DNA of 64,000 bases from Shewanella sairae (GTDB lineage Bacteria; Pseudomonadota; Gammaproteobacteria; Enterobacterales; Shewanellaceae): NCBI RefSeq assembly GCF_023283535.1, contig NZ_JAKILT010000025.1, positions 1 to 64,000 on the forward strand, written 5' to 3'. How positions within the stretch are numbered: the first letter of the stretch is position 1; each line of letters starts with the position of its first letter. Below, piece after piece: positions 1 to 9,379 of this stretch. The translations under genes and the position numbers were made by a program. The notes under the pieces were generated by a model that was not told the origin of the DNA, made no database searches, and worked only from the letters and a program-made list of their open reading frames with translations.

Positions 1-21
1 AATTACTTTAATAGTAGACAT

Positions 22-81
22 GATGGTTCGCCTCTTTGATTGCCTAACCCTAAGGTTAGCTTAGGGGTGAGGCGGACCATC
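22..81. other. Structured inverted repeat upstream of a terminator (end of an off-window transcript)
   Basis: A 13-base arm at 22-34 (GATGGTTCGCCTC) pairs with 69-81 (GAGGCGGACCATC) with one mismatch. Inside it lies a second perfect hairpin, CTAACC (44-49) with GGTTAG (54-59). A rho-independent terminator follows at once. This could be a structured 3' untranslated region or the 3' half of a small RNA whose 5' part lies left of the window. I do not recognise it as tmRNA, 6S, SRP or RNase P RNA. Confidence 0.5.
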
Positions 82-86
82 TAATT

Positions 87-110
87 AAGCCGCATTATGC
101 GGCTTTTTTG
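87..110 (+). terminator. Rho-independent terminator
   Basis: A perfect stem AAGCCGCAT/ATGCGGCTT around a single T is followed by a run of T. It ends a plus-strand transcript that begins outside the window. Confidence 0.85.
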
Positions 111-133
111 TTGTTGAAAACGTAAAATTGACA

Positions 134-442
134 TCAATATACTACTGCTTGATGTATATAGAGCATCAAATAGATGATGGCCATGACCGTAGTAAATATG
201 CGTAATGGATTGATAACGTCACGCATATGGAAAAGTCGCCGATAATGGGTTCCATCAGTGAAATAGAGTGAAGGGATTAAAAAGAAGCCATAAAGAAATG
301 CAAAGTACCAAGAGTAAGTGCGTTCTTGCTGTACTTCATATACCAGCATTGCTACGGCAAACAACATAGAGCTTAACCGAATAAATCGAATAAACTTTTG
401 CTGTTTAAATATTTTTGTTGCATCCATATATTTGTAATACAT
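134..442 (-). CDS. Small hypothetical inner-membrane protein
   Basis: This encodes 102 residues with about three hydrophobic segments (roughly residues 22-36, 45-60 and 82-99) separated by short basic or aromatic loops, so it is probably an integral inner-membrane protein. The ATG at 440-442 has only a weak upstream GGAT. An internal Met at residue 6 is an alternative start. I recognise no family motif and assign no function. It is a single-gene unit on the minus strand, downstream of the eamA-type gene but separated from it by that gene's terminator. Confidence 0.6.
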   Translation of the reverse strand: MYYKYMDATKIFKQQKFIRFIRLSSMLFAVAMLVYEVQQERTYSWYFAFLYGFFLIPSLYFTDGTHYRRLFHMRDVINPLRIFTTVMAIIYLMLYIHQAVVY

Positions 443-685
443 AACGAATATCCATTTTGTTACGCAGTTGTTTATTTATACCTTGGTCAATTTGACTTTA
501 CAAATAAAAATCGATAAACCCTACCTAAGTTGCAGTCAATTAACGTATTTTTTCTGGCGCCTTATTAAATAGGTCCGTTATCCAATAAGATTTGTTCTCT
601 AAGGCCGTGTAATTTAAGTCTTAGAATACTAAGCCTAGCTTGGTCGTTATAAAAAGCGTATTTATTACGCTAATTTTTAGATAAA

Positions 686-710
686 AAAAGCCGGCTATTA
701 GCCGGCTCTT
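686..710 (-). terminator. Rho-independent terminator of the EamA gene
   Basis: The stem AGCCGGCTA/TAGCCGGCT (690-708) is followed, read on the minus strand, by a run of six T. It lies 30 bases past the stop of the EamA-family gene. Confidence 0.85.
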
Positions 711-739
711 ATTGTCTGGACACACAATAATCCAAGTGA

Positions 740-1654
740 TTAAGCTGAAATGCGCCTTTTAGTTCGCCACTGACCAATCTTTGGCAAAATTTGTTGCAAG
801 GCTAAGGCGAAGATAATCAGTCCTAGGCCGATATAAGTCGATTTTTCAATGCTTTCTTGTAGTACCCAAGCAATAAAACCAATCGACATCACCGGTGTAA
901 TAAACACTAAAGTACTGATACTAGCGGTGCGTTCTGCTTTTTTAAGTGCAACTAACCACAATACAAAAGTGACCCCCATTTCAAATAAACCTACGTAAAC
1001 CCCCGCAATGAGGGCTTTCATATCTAAACTTGGTAAAGTTTGCGTCAGTAATAGCGCAACAATGATAAATGGTAGCCCCACTAAAAAGCTTAATAGTAAG
1101 CTAACCACGGGATCGCCCTTATCTTTGGTGTTCACTATCCAATAAAGTGACCATAGCAGGGTACTCGTCAGTGCCAATATCACTCCAGTCATGCTTTCAA
1201 ATTGCACTCCGGTAATGTTGCCCTTGGTTGCGATAAAGAATACACCGCAATACGCCACTAATGCCGCAGTAATATCGCTTTTACGTAACTTTTGTCCGAG
1301 TAATGGCACAGATAGAAGCGGTAATAAAATTGCCCAAGTATAGTTAAGTGACAATGCTTGTTGGGCTGGCAATAAATCGTAGGCTTTAAATAACACCAAA
1401 TAATATAAGAAGGGGTTAAGTAAGCCGGTTTGCAGGTAAAACCAGGGGCGAGCGACAAACTGCTGCTTAATTAGCGCTAGTTTTCTTTGGGCAACTAAAA
1501 TGGCACCTAGAGCGACAATAGAAGTTGTGACAGCAACGAACACTAATTGTAGTAGTGTGTAGTGAGCGAGGGCTAATTTAAACGCGGTTGCAACGGTAGA
1601 CCATAAAAAAATGGCGCCGATACCGTATAAGTAGGCTTGGTTTGATGGCTTCAA
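740..1654 (-). CDS. DMT-superfamily EamA-type transporter
   Basis: A 304-residue polytopic protein with about ten hydrophobic helices arranged as two tandem five-helix EamA repeats, the normal architecture and length of drug/metabolite exporters (RhaT/YdcZ-like). Hallmarks are an early IFLWSTVATAFK segment, the aromatic NPFLYYLVLFKAY loop and a second-repeat TLLWSLYWIV segment. The start is TTG at 1652-1654, preceded on the minus strand by AAGAGAAG. The substrate cannot be inferred. It is divergent from dnaK and has its own terminator, so it is probably monocistronic. Confidence 0.85.
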   Translation of the reverse strand: MKPSNQAYLYGIGAIFLWSTVATAFKLALAHYTLLQLVFVAVTTSIVALGAILVAQRKLALIKQQFVARPWFYLQTGLLNPFLYYLVLFKAYDLLPAQQALSLNYTWAILLPLLSVPLLGQKLRKSDITAALVAYCGVFFIATKGNITGVQFESMTGVILALTSTLLWSLYWIVNTKDKGDPVVSLLLSFLVGLPFIIVALLLTQTLPSLDMKALIAGVYVGLFEMGVTFVLWLVALKKAERTASISTLVFITPVMSIGFIAWVLQESIEKSTYIGLGLIIFALALQQILPKIGQWRTKRRISA

Positions 1655-1880
1655 TGTTTACTTCTCTTACAACGAGATGACGACTAAGCGCACTGCCTAC
1701 AAAAATACAGGTGGATGCGCTACCTCTTAGATTGTATGCATTATACGTTTTTTGGTGGTTTTGTGGCTACTGCCTAGATCAAATTAATACACTCTTAAGA
1801 TAAATTTTAATTTTCTCCCTTGTAATCATCTTAAACGTCCCAATATAGGGGTTAAGAGAAGATTTAGGGTGATAAAAAGA

Positions 1881-1909
1881 CTTGAAAAGCATTCGGTCTG
1901 TCCCCACTT
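1881..1909 (+). promoter_or_regulatory. Sigma-32 (heat-shock) promoter of dnaKJ
   Basis: CTTGAAA (1881-1887), a 14-base spacer and CCCCACTT (1902-1909) closely match the RpoH consensus CTTGAAA-N13..15-CCCCATNT. It ends 49 bases before the dnaK ATG. It lies inside the spurious N-terminal extension of the longest dnaK reading frame, which supports the downstream start. Confidence 0.85.
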
Positions 1910-1958
1910 CATAAACCAGATAACAAATTTAGTTTTTAAAAGTTTTTCGGAGGACTCC

Positions 1959-3875
1959 ATGGGTAGAATTATTGGTATCGATTTAGGCACAACTAACTCT
2001 TGTGTTGCAGTATTAGATGGCGACAAAGCGCGCGTATTGGAGAATGCTGAAGGCGATCGTACTACACCCTCAATCATCGCATACACTGCTGATGAAACTT
2101 TAGTTGGTCAGTCTGCAAAGCGTCAGGCTGTAACAAACCCAACAAACACAGTATTTGCTATTAAGCGTCTTATTGGCCGTCGTTTTAAAGATGACGAAGT
2201 TCAACGTGACGTTGATATTATGCCATTCAAAATCATCGGCGCTGACAACGGCGACGCATGGGTTGAAGCTCAAGGCAAGAAAATGGCTCCACCACAAATC
2301 TCTGCTGAAATCTTAAAGAAGATGAAAAAGACTGCAGAAGATTTCCTAGGTGAAGAAGTAACAGAAGCGGTTATTACTGTTCCTGCTTACTTTAACGATT
2401 CACAACGTCAAGCTACTAAAGATGCAGGTCGCATCGCAGGTCTTGAAGTTAAGCGTATCATCAACGAGCCAACAGCTGCTGCACTAGCTTACGGTATCGA
2501 TAAGAAGCAAGGCGACAACATCGTTGCAGTATACGACTTAGGTGGTGGTACATTCGATATCTCTATCATCGAAATCGACAGCGTTGATGGCGAGCAAACG
2601 TTCGAAGTACTTGCAACAAACGGTGACACTCACTTAGGTGGTGAAGACTTTGATAACCGTATGATTAAGTATCTTGCTGACGAGTTCAAAAAAGAGCAAG
2701 GTCTTGACCTACGTAACGATCCACTAGCAATGCAGCGTCTAAAAGAAGCAGCAGAAAAAGCCAAGATCGAGCTATCAAGCACAACACAAACTGAAGTTAA
2801 CCTGCCATACATCACTGCTGATGCAACAGGTCCTAAGCACTTAGTGGTTAAAATCACTCGTGCAAAACTTGAGTCACTAGTTGAAGACTTAATCAAACGT
2901 TCTTTAGAGCCGCTAAAAGTTGCTCTAGCCGATGCTGACCTATCTGTTTCAGATATCAACGAGGTTATCCTTGTTGGTGGTCAGACACGTATGCCTAAAG
3001 TTCGTGAAGAGGTTTCTGCTTTCTTCGGTAAAGAACTACGTCAAGACGTTAACCCAGACGAAGCGGTTGCTATCGGTGCTGCGGTTCAAGCGGGCGTGCT
3101 ATCTGGCGACGTTAAAGACGTATTGCTACTAGACGTTACTCCACTATCTCTAGGTATTGAGACTATGGGTAGCGTAATGACTAAGCTTATCGAGAAGAAC
3201 ACCACTATCCCGACTAAAGCTTCACAAACTTTCTCGACTGCTGACGACAACCAAAGTGCTGTGACAATTCACGTACTTCAAGGTGAGCGTAAGCAATCAA
3301 GCGGTAACAAGTCTCTAGGTCAATTCAACCTAGAAGGTATCGAAGCTGCTCCACGTGGCATGCCACAAATTGAAGTTGCTTTCGACATCGATGCTGACGG
3401 TATCTTGCATGTATCTGCTACAGACAAGAAGACGGGTAAAGCACAAAACATCACTATTAAAGCCTCTTCAGGTCTAAGTGATGAAGAAGTTGAAGCTATG
3501 GTTCGTGACGCTGAAGCACACGCTGACGAAGATGCTAAGTTCGAAGAGCTAGTTCAAGCGCGTAACCAAGCTGATGGCATGGTTCACGGCACTAAGAAGC
3601 AAATCGAAGAAGCGGGTGAAGCACTACCAGCTGACGAAAAAGAGAAGATTGAAGCGGCAATGGCTAACGTTGAAACTGCTGTTAAAGGCAATGACAAAGA
3701 AGCGATTGAAAAGTCTACTCAAGAGCTAATGGAAGCGTCTGCTAAGCTAATGGAAATCGCTCAAGCTAAAGCGCAAGCACAACAAGGTCAACCAGAAGGC
3801 GAAGCACAAGCTGCTAAGCAAGATGACGACGTAGTTGACGCTGAGTTTGAAGAAGTTAAAGACGACAAAAAATAA
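1959..3875 (+). CDS. dnaK: Chaperone protein DnaK (Hsp70)
   Basis: A 638-residue Hsp70, the usual bacterial length. The ATPase domain starts with [14 protein letters not shown] and contains the phosphate-2 motif [13 protein letters not shown] and the adenosine loop [12 protein letters not shown]. The linker [16 protein letters not shown] joins it to the beta substrate-binding domain, followed by the helical lid and a C-terminal [13 protein letters not shown] tail. The start is ATG at 1959 behind CGGAGG (1948-1953). The longer open frame from 1869 would include the heat-shock promoter and is rejected. It works in the cytosol with DnaJ (next gene) and GrpE (not in the window) to refold proteins. 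Confidence 0.98.
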   Translation: MGRIIGIDLGTTNSCVAVLDGDKARVLENAEGDRTTPSIIAYTADETLVGQSAKRQAVTNPTNTVFAIKRLIGRRFKDDEVQRDVDIMPFKIIGADNGDAWVEAQGKKMAPPQISAEILKKMKKTAEDFLGEEVTEAVITVPAYFNDSQRQATKDAGRIAGLEVKRIINEPTAAALAYGIDKKQGDNIVAVYDLGGGTFDISIIEIDSVDGEQTFEVLATNGDTHLGGEDFDNRMIKYLADEFKKEQGLDLRNDPLAMQRLKEAAEKAKIELSSTTQTEVNLPYITADATGPKHLVVKITRAKLESLVEDLIKRSLEPLKVALADADLSVSDINEVILVGGQTRMPKVREEVSAFFGKELRQDVNPDEAVAIGAAVQAGVLSGDVKDVLLLDVTPLSLGIETMGSVMTKLIEKNTTIPTKASQTFSTADDNQSAVTIHVLQGERKQSSGNKSLGQFNLEGIEAAPRGMPQIEVAFDIDADGILHVSATDKKTGKAQNITIKASSGLSDEEVEAMVRDAEAHADEDAKFEELVQARNQADGMVHGTKKQIEEAGEALPADEKEKIEAAMANVETAVKGNDKEAIEKSTQELMEASAKLMEIAQAKAQAQQGQPEGEAQAAKQDDDVVDAEFEEVKDDKK

Positions 3876-3902
3876 TGACGGGTAACTCCTAAATTATTGT
3901 AG

Positions 3903-3931
3903 CGGGCGTTATGAGGAAACTCTAACGCCCG
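3903..3931 (+). terminator. Stem-loop in the dnaK-dnaJ gap (partial terminator or processing site)
   Basis: A perfect nine-base stem CGGGCGTTA/TAACGCCCG with an 11-base loop is followed by GTTTGT, too few T for a strong terminator. It probably attenuates or stabilises the message so that dnaJ is expressed below dnaK. Confidence 0.55.
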
Positions 3932-3963
3932 TTTGTGCAACTTTAGCTAAAGAAATTAAAATT

Positions 3964-5094
3964 ATGTCAAAGCGCGATTATTACGAAGTATTAGGTGTCG
4001 GACGTGACACTAGCGAACGCGAAATTAAGAAAGCTTATAAGCGTTTAGCAATGAAATTTCACCCAGACCGTAATCCGGGTGATAAAGAGGCTGAAGCTAA
4101 CTTTAAAGAAGTTAAAGAAGCTTACGAAATTCTAACCGATAGCGACAAGAAAGCGGCTTATGATCAGTTTGGTCATGCAGGCGTTGATCCTAATCGTGGC
4201 GGCGGTGGCTATGGCGGCGGCGCAGATTTCGGTGATGTGTTTGGCGATGTATTTGGCGATATCTTCGGTGGCGGACGCCGCGGTGGTCAACGTCAAGCTG
4301 CGCGCGGTAGCGATTTGCGTTACAACCTTGAATTATCGCTTGAAGAAGCGGTTCGTGGTTTAACCAAAGAACTACGCATTCCTACGCTTGCAGCTTGTGA
4401 TGTTTGTGACGGCAGTGGCGCTAAGAAAGGCTCTTCACCAACCACTTGTGGTACCTGTCATGGTCAAGGCCAAGTACAGATGCGTCAAGGTTTCTTCGCG
4501 GTGCAGCAAGCCTGTCCTACCTGTCATGGCCGTGGCAAGATCATTAAAGATCCTTGCAACAAGTGTCATGGTGAAGGTCGCGTTGAAAAGAGCAAGACTC
4601 TTTCAGTTAAAATCCCAGCTGGTGTTGATACTGGCGATCGCATTCGTCTTTCTGGCGAAGGTGAAGCGGGCGAGTATGGCGCACCTCCAGGTGATCTATA
4701 CGTGCAAGTTAGCGTGCGTGAACATGCAATCTTCCAGCGTGATGGCAACAACCTTTACTGCGAAGTGCCAATCTCGTTCAGCAAAGCAGCTTTAGGCGGT
4801 GAGATTGAAGTGCCAACACTTGATGGCAAAGTTAACCTTAAGATCCCTGCTGAAACGCAAACTGGCCGCATGTTCCGTATGCGCGGTAAAGGCGTTAAGT
4901 CAGTGCGCAGCCATGCTGTAGGTGACTTGCTATGTAAGGTTGTGATGGAAACACCAGTCAACCTTAATGAACGTCAAAAAGAGCTACTACGCGAATTTGA
5001 AGAAACATTAACAGGCCAGTCTAAGAAGCACAGCCCTAAGGCTGAAGGTTTCTTCGATGGTGTGAAGAAGTTTTTTCAAGATCTGAATAGCTAA
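3964..5094 (+). CDS. dnaJ: Co-chaperone DnaJ (type I Hsp40)
   Basis: A 376-residue type I J-protein. The J domain (about 1-70) has the HPD motif in KFHPDRNPG. It is followed by a Gly/Phe-rich linker (about 75-105) and four CxxCxGxG zinc modules ([32 protein letters not shown]). The C-terminal substrate-binding beta domains follow. It stimulates DnaK ATP hydrolysis and delivers unfolded clients. It lies 88 bases after dnaK, in the same transcription unit under the sigma-32 promoter, and ends at a strong terminator. Confidence 0.98.
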   Translation: MSKRDYYEVLGVGRDTSEREIKKAYKRLAMKFHPDRNPGDKEAEANFKEVKEAYEILTDSDKKAAYDQFGHAGVDPNRGGGGYGGGADFGDVFGDVFGDIFGGGRRGGQRQAARGSDLRYNLELSLEEAVRGLTKELRIPTLAACDVCDGSGAKKGSSPTTCGTCHGQGQVQMRQGFFAVQQACPTCHGRGKIIKDPCNKCHGEGRVEKSKTLSVKIPAGVDTGDRIRLSGEGEAGEYGAPPGDLYVQVSVREHAIFQRDGNNLYCEVPISFSKAALGGEIEVPTLDGKVNLKIPAETQTGRMFRMRGKGVKSVRSHAVGDLLCKVVMETPVNLNERQKELLREFEETLTGQSKKHSPKAEGFFDGVKKFFQDLNS

Positions 5095-5131
5095 TTTTAT
5101 TTCAAAGCGCTATCGCTGAAATTAAATTTAT

Positions 5132-5158
5132 AAAACCTCGCTTTGCGAGGTTTTTTTA
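5132..5158 (+). terminator. Rho-independent terminator of dnaKJ
   Basis: The stem AAACCTCG/CGAGGTTT is followed by a run of T, 38 bases after the dnaJ stop. Confidence 0.9.
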
Positions 5159-5203
5159 TGGAACAACAAAAATCGCTCTTTAATTAATACAAATCGGTAT
5201 AAC

Positions 5204-5537
5204 TTATACCAATCAGTATAAGAATTTGATCAGCTCAGAACGATTTTTGGCAAACTAATTCAAGGCGAATAGCTGCAATAATGGTTATTCCCTTATAAAT
5301 CTATTCAACGCAGAAGTAGGCAGCCAAAAACGTTCCAGACTGGCGAGTTTTAGCGATTCTGATGCTGTGACTCATAATAAACAAAGAGGGAACTTGAACC
5401 TAGTTTAACTATGCCCTTCGCTCGTTGCAAACCACATGGATGTGGTGAATGTCATTAAAGCAGGAGCACTTAATGACCTTGCCTCAAAACCGCTAAATTC
5501 TCGCTGAGTGACTAAATGTTTATTCTGATTGGTATTA
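5204..5537. mobile_element. MITE-like non-coding repeat, copy 1 (long form)
   Basis: An element of about 334 bp with imperfect terminal inverted repeats: the left end TTATACCAATCAGTATAAG matches the reverse complement of the right end, CTGATTGGTATTAA. It has no coding capacity. The same sequence occurs in opposite orientation at 38660-38928. Shared internal blocks include a segment at about 5221-5360 whose reverse complement lies at about 38790-38910. Copy 1 carries about 50 extra bases in its middle (near 5430-5485), including the small palindrome CCACATGGATGTGG. It fills most of the 540-base gap between dnaJ and the protease gene. The transposase source is unknown. Confidence 0.75.
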
Positions 5538-5634
5538 ATTGTGATATTGACTCTAGAGTCAAAAAATAATGAAAGTTTTATAGAATCTTTTTAGAACCTA
5601 AATATTGGTCTAGCAATACAAAGGACTACCATTG

Positions 5635-6426
5635 ATGAAAGTCTTTCCACTATTACTTCTTTCTGTATTAATCACCTCGGGCTGCGCAACCACTCAATCA
5701 CCAACAGGGCGTGGGCAAACCTTACTGTTTTCGTCTCAAGAGATGTCGCAGCTTGGTGACGCGTCATTTTCACAAATTAAGCAACAAGAAAAAGTCAGCC
5801 AAGATAAAGCAGTCAATGCCTATGTTAATTGTGTGGCTAACAGAATTACCGCTGCCTTGCCTGACCAAGGCTTACCTTGGGAAGTGGTTATATTTGAATC
5901 TGAACAGGTCAATGCCTTTGCGCTGCCAGGTGGGCATATTGGTGTATATACCGGCTTGCTTAATGTAGCGGTAAACCAAGATCAGCTTGCTACCGTTATT
6001 GGGCATGAAGTGGCACACGTTTTGGCTAACCATAGTAATGAGCAGGTATCACGTGCCAAATTAACCGGTGCGGGGATGCAGCTTGCCGATATTGCCCTTG
6101 GAGCTGGGGGGATTGCCGATAAAGATCTATACATGGCAGCGTTAGGTTTAGGCGTGCAAGTGGGCTACATATTACCTTATGGTCGTAACCAAGAGTCAGA
6201 AGCCGATATTATCGGGGTTGAGCTGATGGCAAAAGCAGGCTTTGATCCTGCGCAAAGTGTCGAGCTTTGGAAAAACATGTCAAAAGCCGGCGGAGAGCAG
6301 GGCCCCGAGTTACTTTCAACTCACCCATCCCATGGTCAGCGTATTGCACAATTGCAGGCAAAAGCGCAGCCTTTATATCTGATGAGCAAATCGAGTGTGA
6401 AAAATACTTGTCAAAGGGCAAAATAG
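5635..6426 (+). CDS. M48-family metalloprotease lipoprotein
   Basis: A 263-residue protein. Its N-terminus is a lipoprotein signal peptide with lipobox LITSGC (Cys about 18), so it should be a periplasm-facing lipoprotein. The zinc site is GHEVAHVLANH (HExxH), with the third ligand in the downstream ESEADIIGVELM motif typical of M48 peptidases (LoiP/YcaL/BepA-like). BepA's TPR domain is missing, so LoiP/YcaL-like is the closer comparison. ATG at 5635 is preferred over the TTG at 5632 because AAAGGA (5620-5625) is then nine bases upstream. It probably acts in envelope protein quality control. Substrates are unknown. Confidence 0.85.
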   Translation: MKVFPLLLLSVLITSGCATTQSPTGRGQTLLFSSQEMSQLGDASFSQIKQQEKVSQDKAVNAYVNCVANRITAALPDQGLPWEVVIFESEQVNAFALPGGHIGVYTGLLNVAVNQDQLATVIGHEVAHVLANHSNEQVSRAKLTGAGMQLADIALGAGGIADKDLYMAALGLGVQVGYILPYGRNQESEADIIGVELMAKAGFDPAQSVELWKNMSKAGGEQGPELLSTHPSHGQRIAQLQAKAQPLYLMSKSSVKNTCQRAK

Positions 6427-6508
6427 CGACAGTTTTTAGGGCAATATCACAGAGATTATGATAAAGTTCGGCGCGAAAATTCATTGAATCATTGAGAGTA
6501 CAATCATT

Positions 6509-7126
6509 ATGTCTGATAAGTTCAGTACAATTGAAGGTCAAGCAAGCTACGGTGTTGGTCGTCAACTAGGTGAGCAACTAGCCGCTAACTCGTTTGAAGG
6601 TATCGATATTTCTGCTGTTCAATTGGGTCTATCTGACGCATTCGAAGGTAAAGAAAGCGTTGTATCTATGCAAGATATGCAAATTGCATTCACTGAAATC
6701 AGCCAACGTATCCAGAAAGTTCAAGAAGCTGCTGCAGCTGCTGCGTCAGAAGAAGGCGATAAGTACCTTGCTGACAACGGTGCTCGTGAAGGCGTTGTCA
6801 CTTTAGAGTCTGGTCTACAGTACGAAATCATCACTGAAGGTAACGGCGACAAGCCTGGTTATGATTCAACTGTACGTACTCACTACCACGGTACTTTCAT
6901 CTCTGGTGACGTATTCGATAGCTCTGTTGCTCGTGGTGAGCCTGCTGAATTCCCAGTATCTGGCGTTATCGCTGGTTGGACTGAAGCACTACAACTTATG
7001 CCTACTGGTTCGAAGTGGAGACTGTTTGTACCACAGCACCTAGCATACGGTGAACGTGGCGCTGGCGCTGCGATCCCACCTTACTCAACTTTAGTATTTG
7101 AAGTTGAATTATTAGATATTCTCTAA
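6509..7126 (+). CDS. fklB: FKBP-type peptidyl-prolyl cis-trans isomerase (FklB/FKBP22-like)
   Basis: 205 residues, matching FklB (about 206). An N-terminal alpha-helical dimerisation region (about 1-90, with YGVGRQLGEQLA) precedes a C-terminal FKBP domain with VRTHYHGTFISGDVFDSS, the GVIAGWTEALQLMPTGSKW flap and the LAYGERGAGAAIPPYSTLVFEVELL end. It catalyses proline isomerisation in protein folding. There is no signal peptide, so it is probably cytosolic. It starts 82 bases after the protease gene and ends at its own terminator. Confidence 0.93.
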   Translation: MSDKFSTIEGQASYGVGRQLGEQLAANSFEGIDISAVQLGLSDAFEGKESVVSMQDMQIAFTEISQRIQKVQEAAAAAASEEGDKYLADNGAREGVVTLESGLQYEIITEGNGDKPGYDSTVRTHYHGTFISGDVFDSSVARGEPAEFPVSGVIAGWTEALQLMPTGSKWRLFVPQHLAYGERGAGAAIPPYSTLVFEVELLDIL

Positions 7127-7136
7127 TAAAGATAAT

Positions 7137-7166
7137 AAGCCTAAGTTAATACTTAGGCTTTTTTTT
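7137..7166 (+). terminator. Rho-independent terminator of fklB
   Basis: The stem AAGCCTAAGT/ACTTAGGCTT is followed by eight T, just past the fklB stop and before dapB. Confidence 0.9.
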
Positions 7167-7168
7167 GA

Positions 7169-8005
<837 letters not shown>

Positions 8006-8011
8006 TTATTT

Positions 8012-8037
8012 AAAACCGCTATTAGCGGTTTTTTTTT
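8012..8037 (+). terminator. Rho-independent terminator of dapB
   Basis: The stem AAAACCGCTA/TAGCGGTTTT is followed by a T run, seven bases after the dapB stop. Confidence 0.9.
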
Positions 8038-8074
8038 GCTAAAAATTTTTTTGACAAATTTATTATCTGTACTA

Positions 8075-8103
8075 TGGACAGGTTTGGGTTTTACATATAT
8101 AAT
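8075..8103 (+). promoter_or_regulatory. Sigma-70 promoter of carAB
   Basis: TGGACA (8075-8080), a 17-base spacer and a perfect TATAAT (8098-8103). This leaves an untranslated leader of about 95 bases before carA. A second TTGACA at 8051-8056 lacks a well-spaced -10. I looked for ArgR boxes in the leader and saw no convincing match. Confidence 0.75.
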
Positions 8104-8205
8104 CGGCGGAATTTGTCAAAATTTTGCATTTTAGCGAAAGTTGGTATTTTAAAAACATATAAAAAACAATTAATTTCAATGATTTGGCTCTTTCCGGAGG
8201 TCGCG

Positions 8206-9351
8206 TTGACAAAGTCTGCCTTACTCGTACTTGAAGATGGAACAATTTTTTCTGGCACTGCAATTGGTGCTGAAGGGATGTCTGTTGGTGAAGTAGTATT
8301 TAACACTTCAATGACTGGTTACCAAGAAATTTTGACTGATCCATCATATTCACGTCAAATGGTCACCCTCACTTATCCACATATTGGTAATACTGGTACC
8401 AATGAAGAAGATACAGAATCTGATTCTGTTCATGCTTGTGGCCTTATCATTCGAGACTTGCCATTAGTGGCAAGTAACTTTCGAAATCAGCAATCTTTAA
8501 GCGATTATTTGATCGCTAACAACGTTGTTGGTATTGCTGATATCGATACTCGTAAATTAACTCGTATCCTACGCGAAAAAGGTGCTCAAGCCGGTTGCAT
8601 CATGGTTGGTGATTTAGATGAAGCTAAAGCGCTAGCTGCAGCTAAAGCCTTCCCTGGTCTTAAAGGCATGGATTTAGCTAAAGAAGTCACCACAAACGAA
8701 ACGTACTCATGGCGCAGCGGTAGCTGGCGTTTAGTTGGCGGTTTGCCATCTGACACAGCTGAAGCTGAACTTAAGTATAAAGTGGTAGCCTACGACTATG
8801 GTGTTAAGCGCAACATCTTACGTATGTTGGTTGATCGCGGTTGTGATGTGACTGTAGTACCTGCACAAACTCCTGCTAGCGAAGTGCTAGCGATGAACCC
8901 AGATGGGGTTTTCCTATCGAACGGTCCTGGCGACCCAGAGCCATGTGATTATGCTATTGCTGCAATCCAAGAGATCTTAAAAACAGACATTCCTGTTTTC
9001 GGTATCTGTTTGGGTCACCAGTTATTAGCGTTAGCTTCAGGTGCTAAAACACTGAAAATGAAGTTTGGTCACCATGGTGCTAACCACCCAGTGAGTAATA
9101 TCGAGCAAGGCAATGTAATGATCACCAGCCAAAACCACGGTTTTGCTGCTGATGAAACCACACTGCCAGCCAACATTAAAGTGACCCACAAGTCACTGTT
9201 CGATGGCTCTTTGCAAGGTATTCACCTAACTGATAAGCCAGCATTTAGTTTCCAAGGCCACCCTGAGGCGAGCCCTGGACCACACGATGCTGCGCCGTTA
9301 TTCAATCACTTCATTGATTTGATTGAGTTGTACCGTAAAAACGCCAAGTAG
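8206..9351 (+). CDS. carA: Carbamoyl-phosphate synthase small (glutaminase) subunit
   Basis: 381 residues, the normal CarA length. The start is TTG at 8206 ([12 protein letters not shown] follows) with CGGAGG (8195-8200) five bases upstream. The longer open frame from 8074 runs through the promoter and is rejected. The C-terminal class I glutamine amidotransferase domain has the oxyanion region [11 protein letters not shown], the nucleophile elbow FGICLGHQ and the catalytic [13 protein letters not shown]. It hydrolyses glutamine and passes ammonia to CarB. It is co-transcribed with carB, 28 bases downstream. Confidence 0.97.
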   Translation: MTKSALLVLEDGTIFSGTAIGAEGMSVGEVVFNTSMTGYQEILTDPSYSRQMVTLTYPHIGNTGTNEEDTESDSVHACGLIIRDLPLVASNFRNQQSLSDYLIANNVVGIADIDTRKLTRILREKGAQAGCIMVGDLDEAKALAAAKAFPGLKGMDLAKEVTTNETYSWRSGSWRLVGGLPSDTAEAELKYKVVAYDYGVKRNILRMLVDRGCDVTVVPAQTPASEVLAMNPDGVFLSNGPGDPEPCDYAIAAIQEILKTDIPVFGICLGHQLLALASGAKTLKMKFGHHGANHPVSNIEQGNVMITSQNHGFAADETTLPANIKVTHKSLFDGSLQGIHLTDKPAFSFQGHPEASPGPHDAAPLFNHFIDLIELYRKNAK

Positions 9352-9379
9352 TAACTTCATCCGGGAGAAGATTTAAGCA

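Noticed and set aside
1869..1958. N-terminal extension of DnaK in the longest frame
   Set aside because: It contains the sigma-32 promoter; CGGAGG and the family N-terminus place the start at 1959.
8074..8205. Extended CarA start
   Set aside because: It overlaps the carAB -10 box; the TTG at 8206 has a good ribosome-binding site and the expected protein length.
8104..8205. ArgR boxes in the carA leader
   Set aside because: AT-rich sequence gives only partial matches; no paired consensus boxes could be supported.
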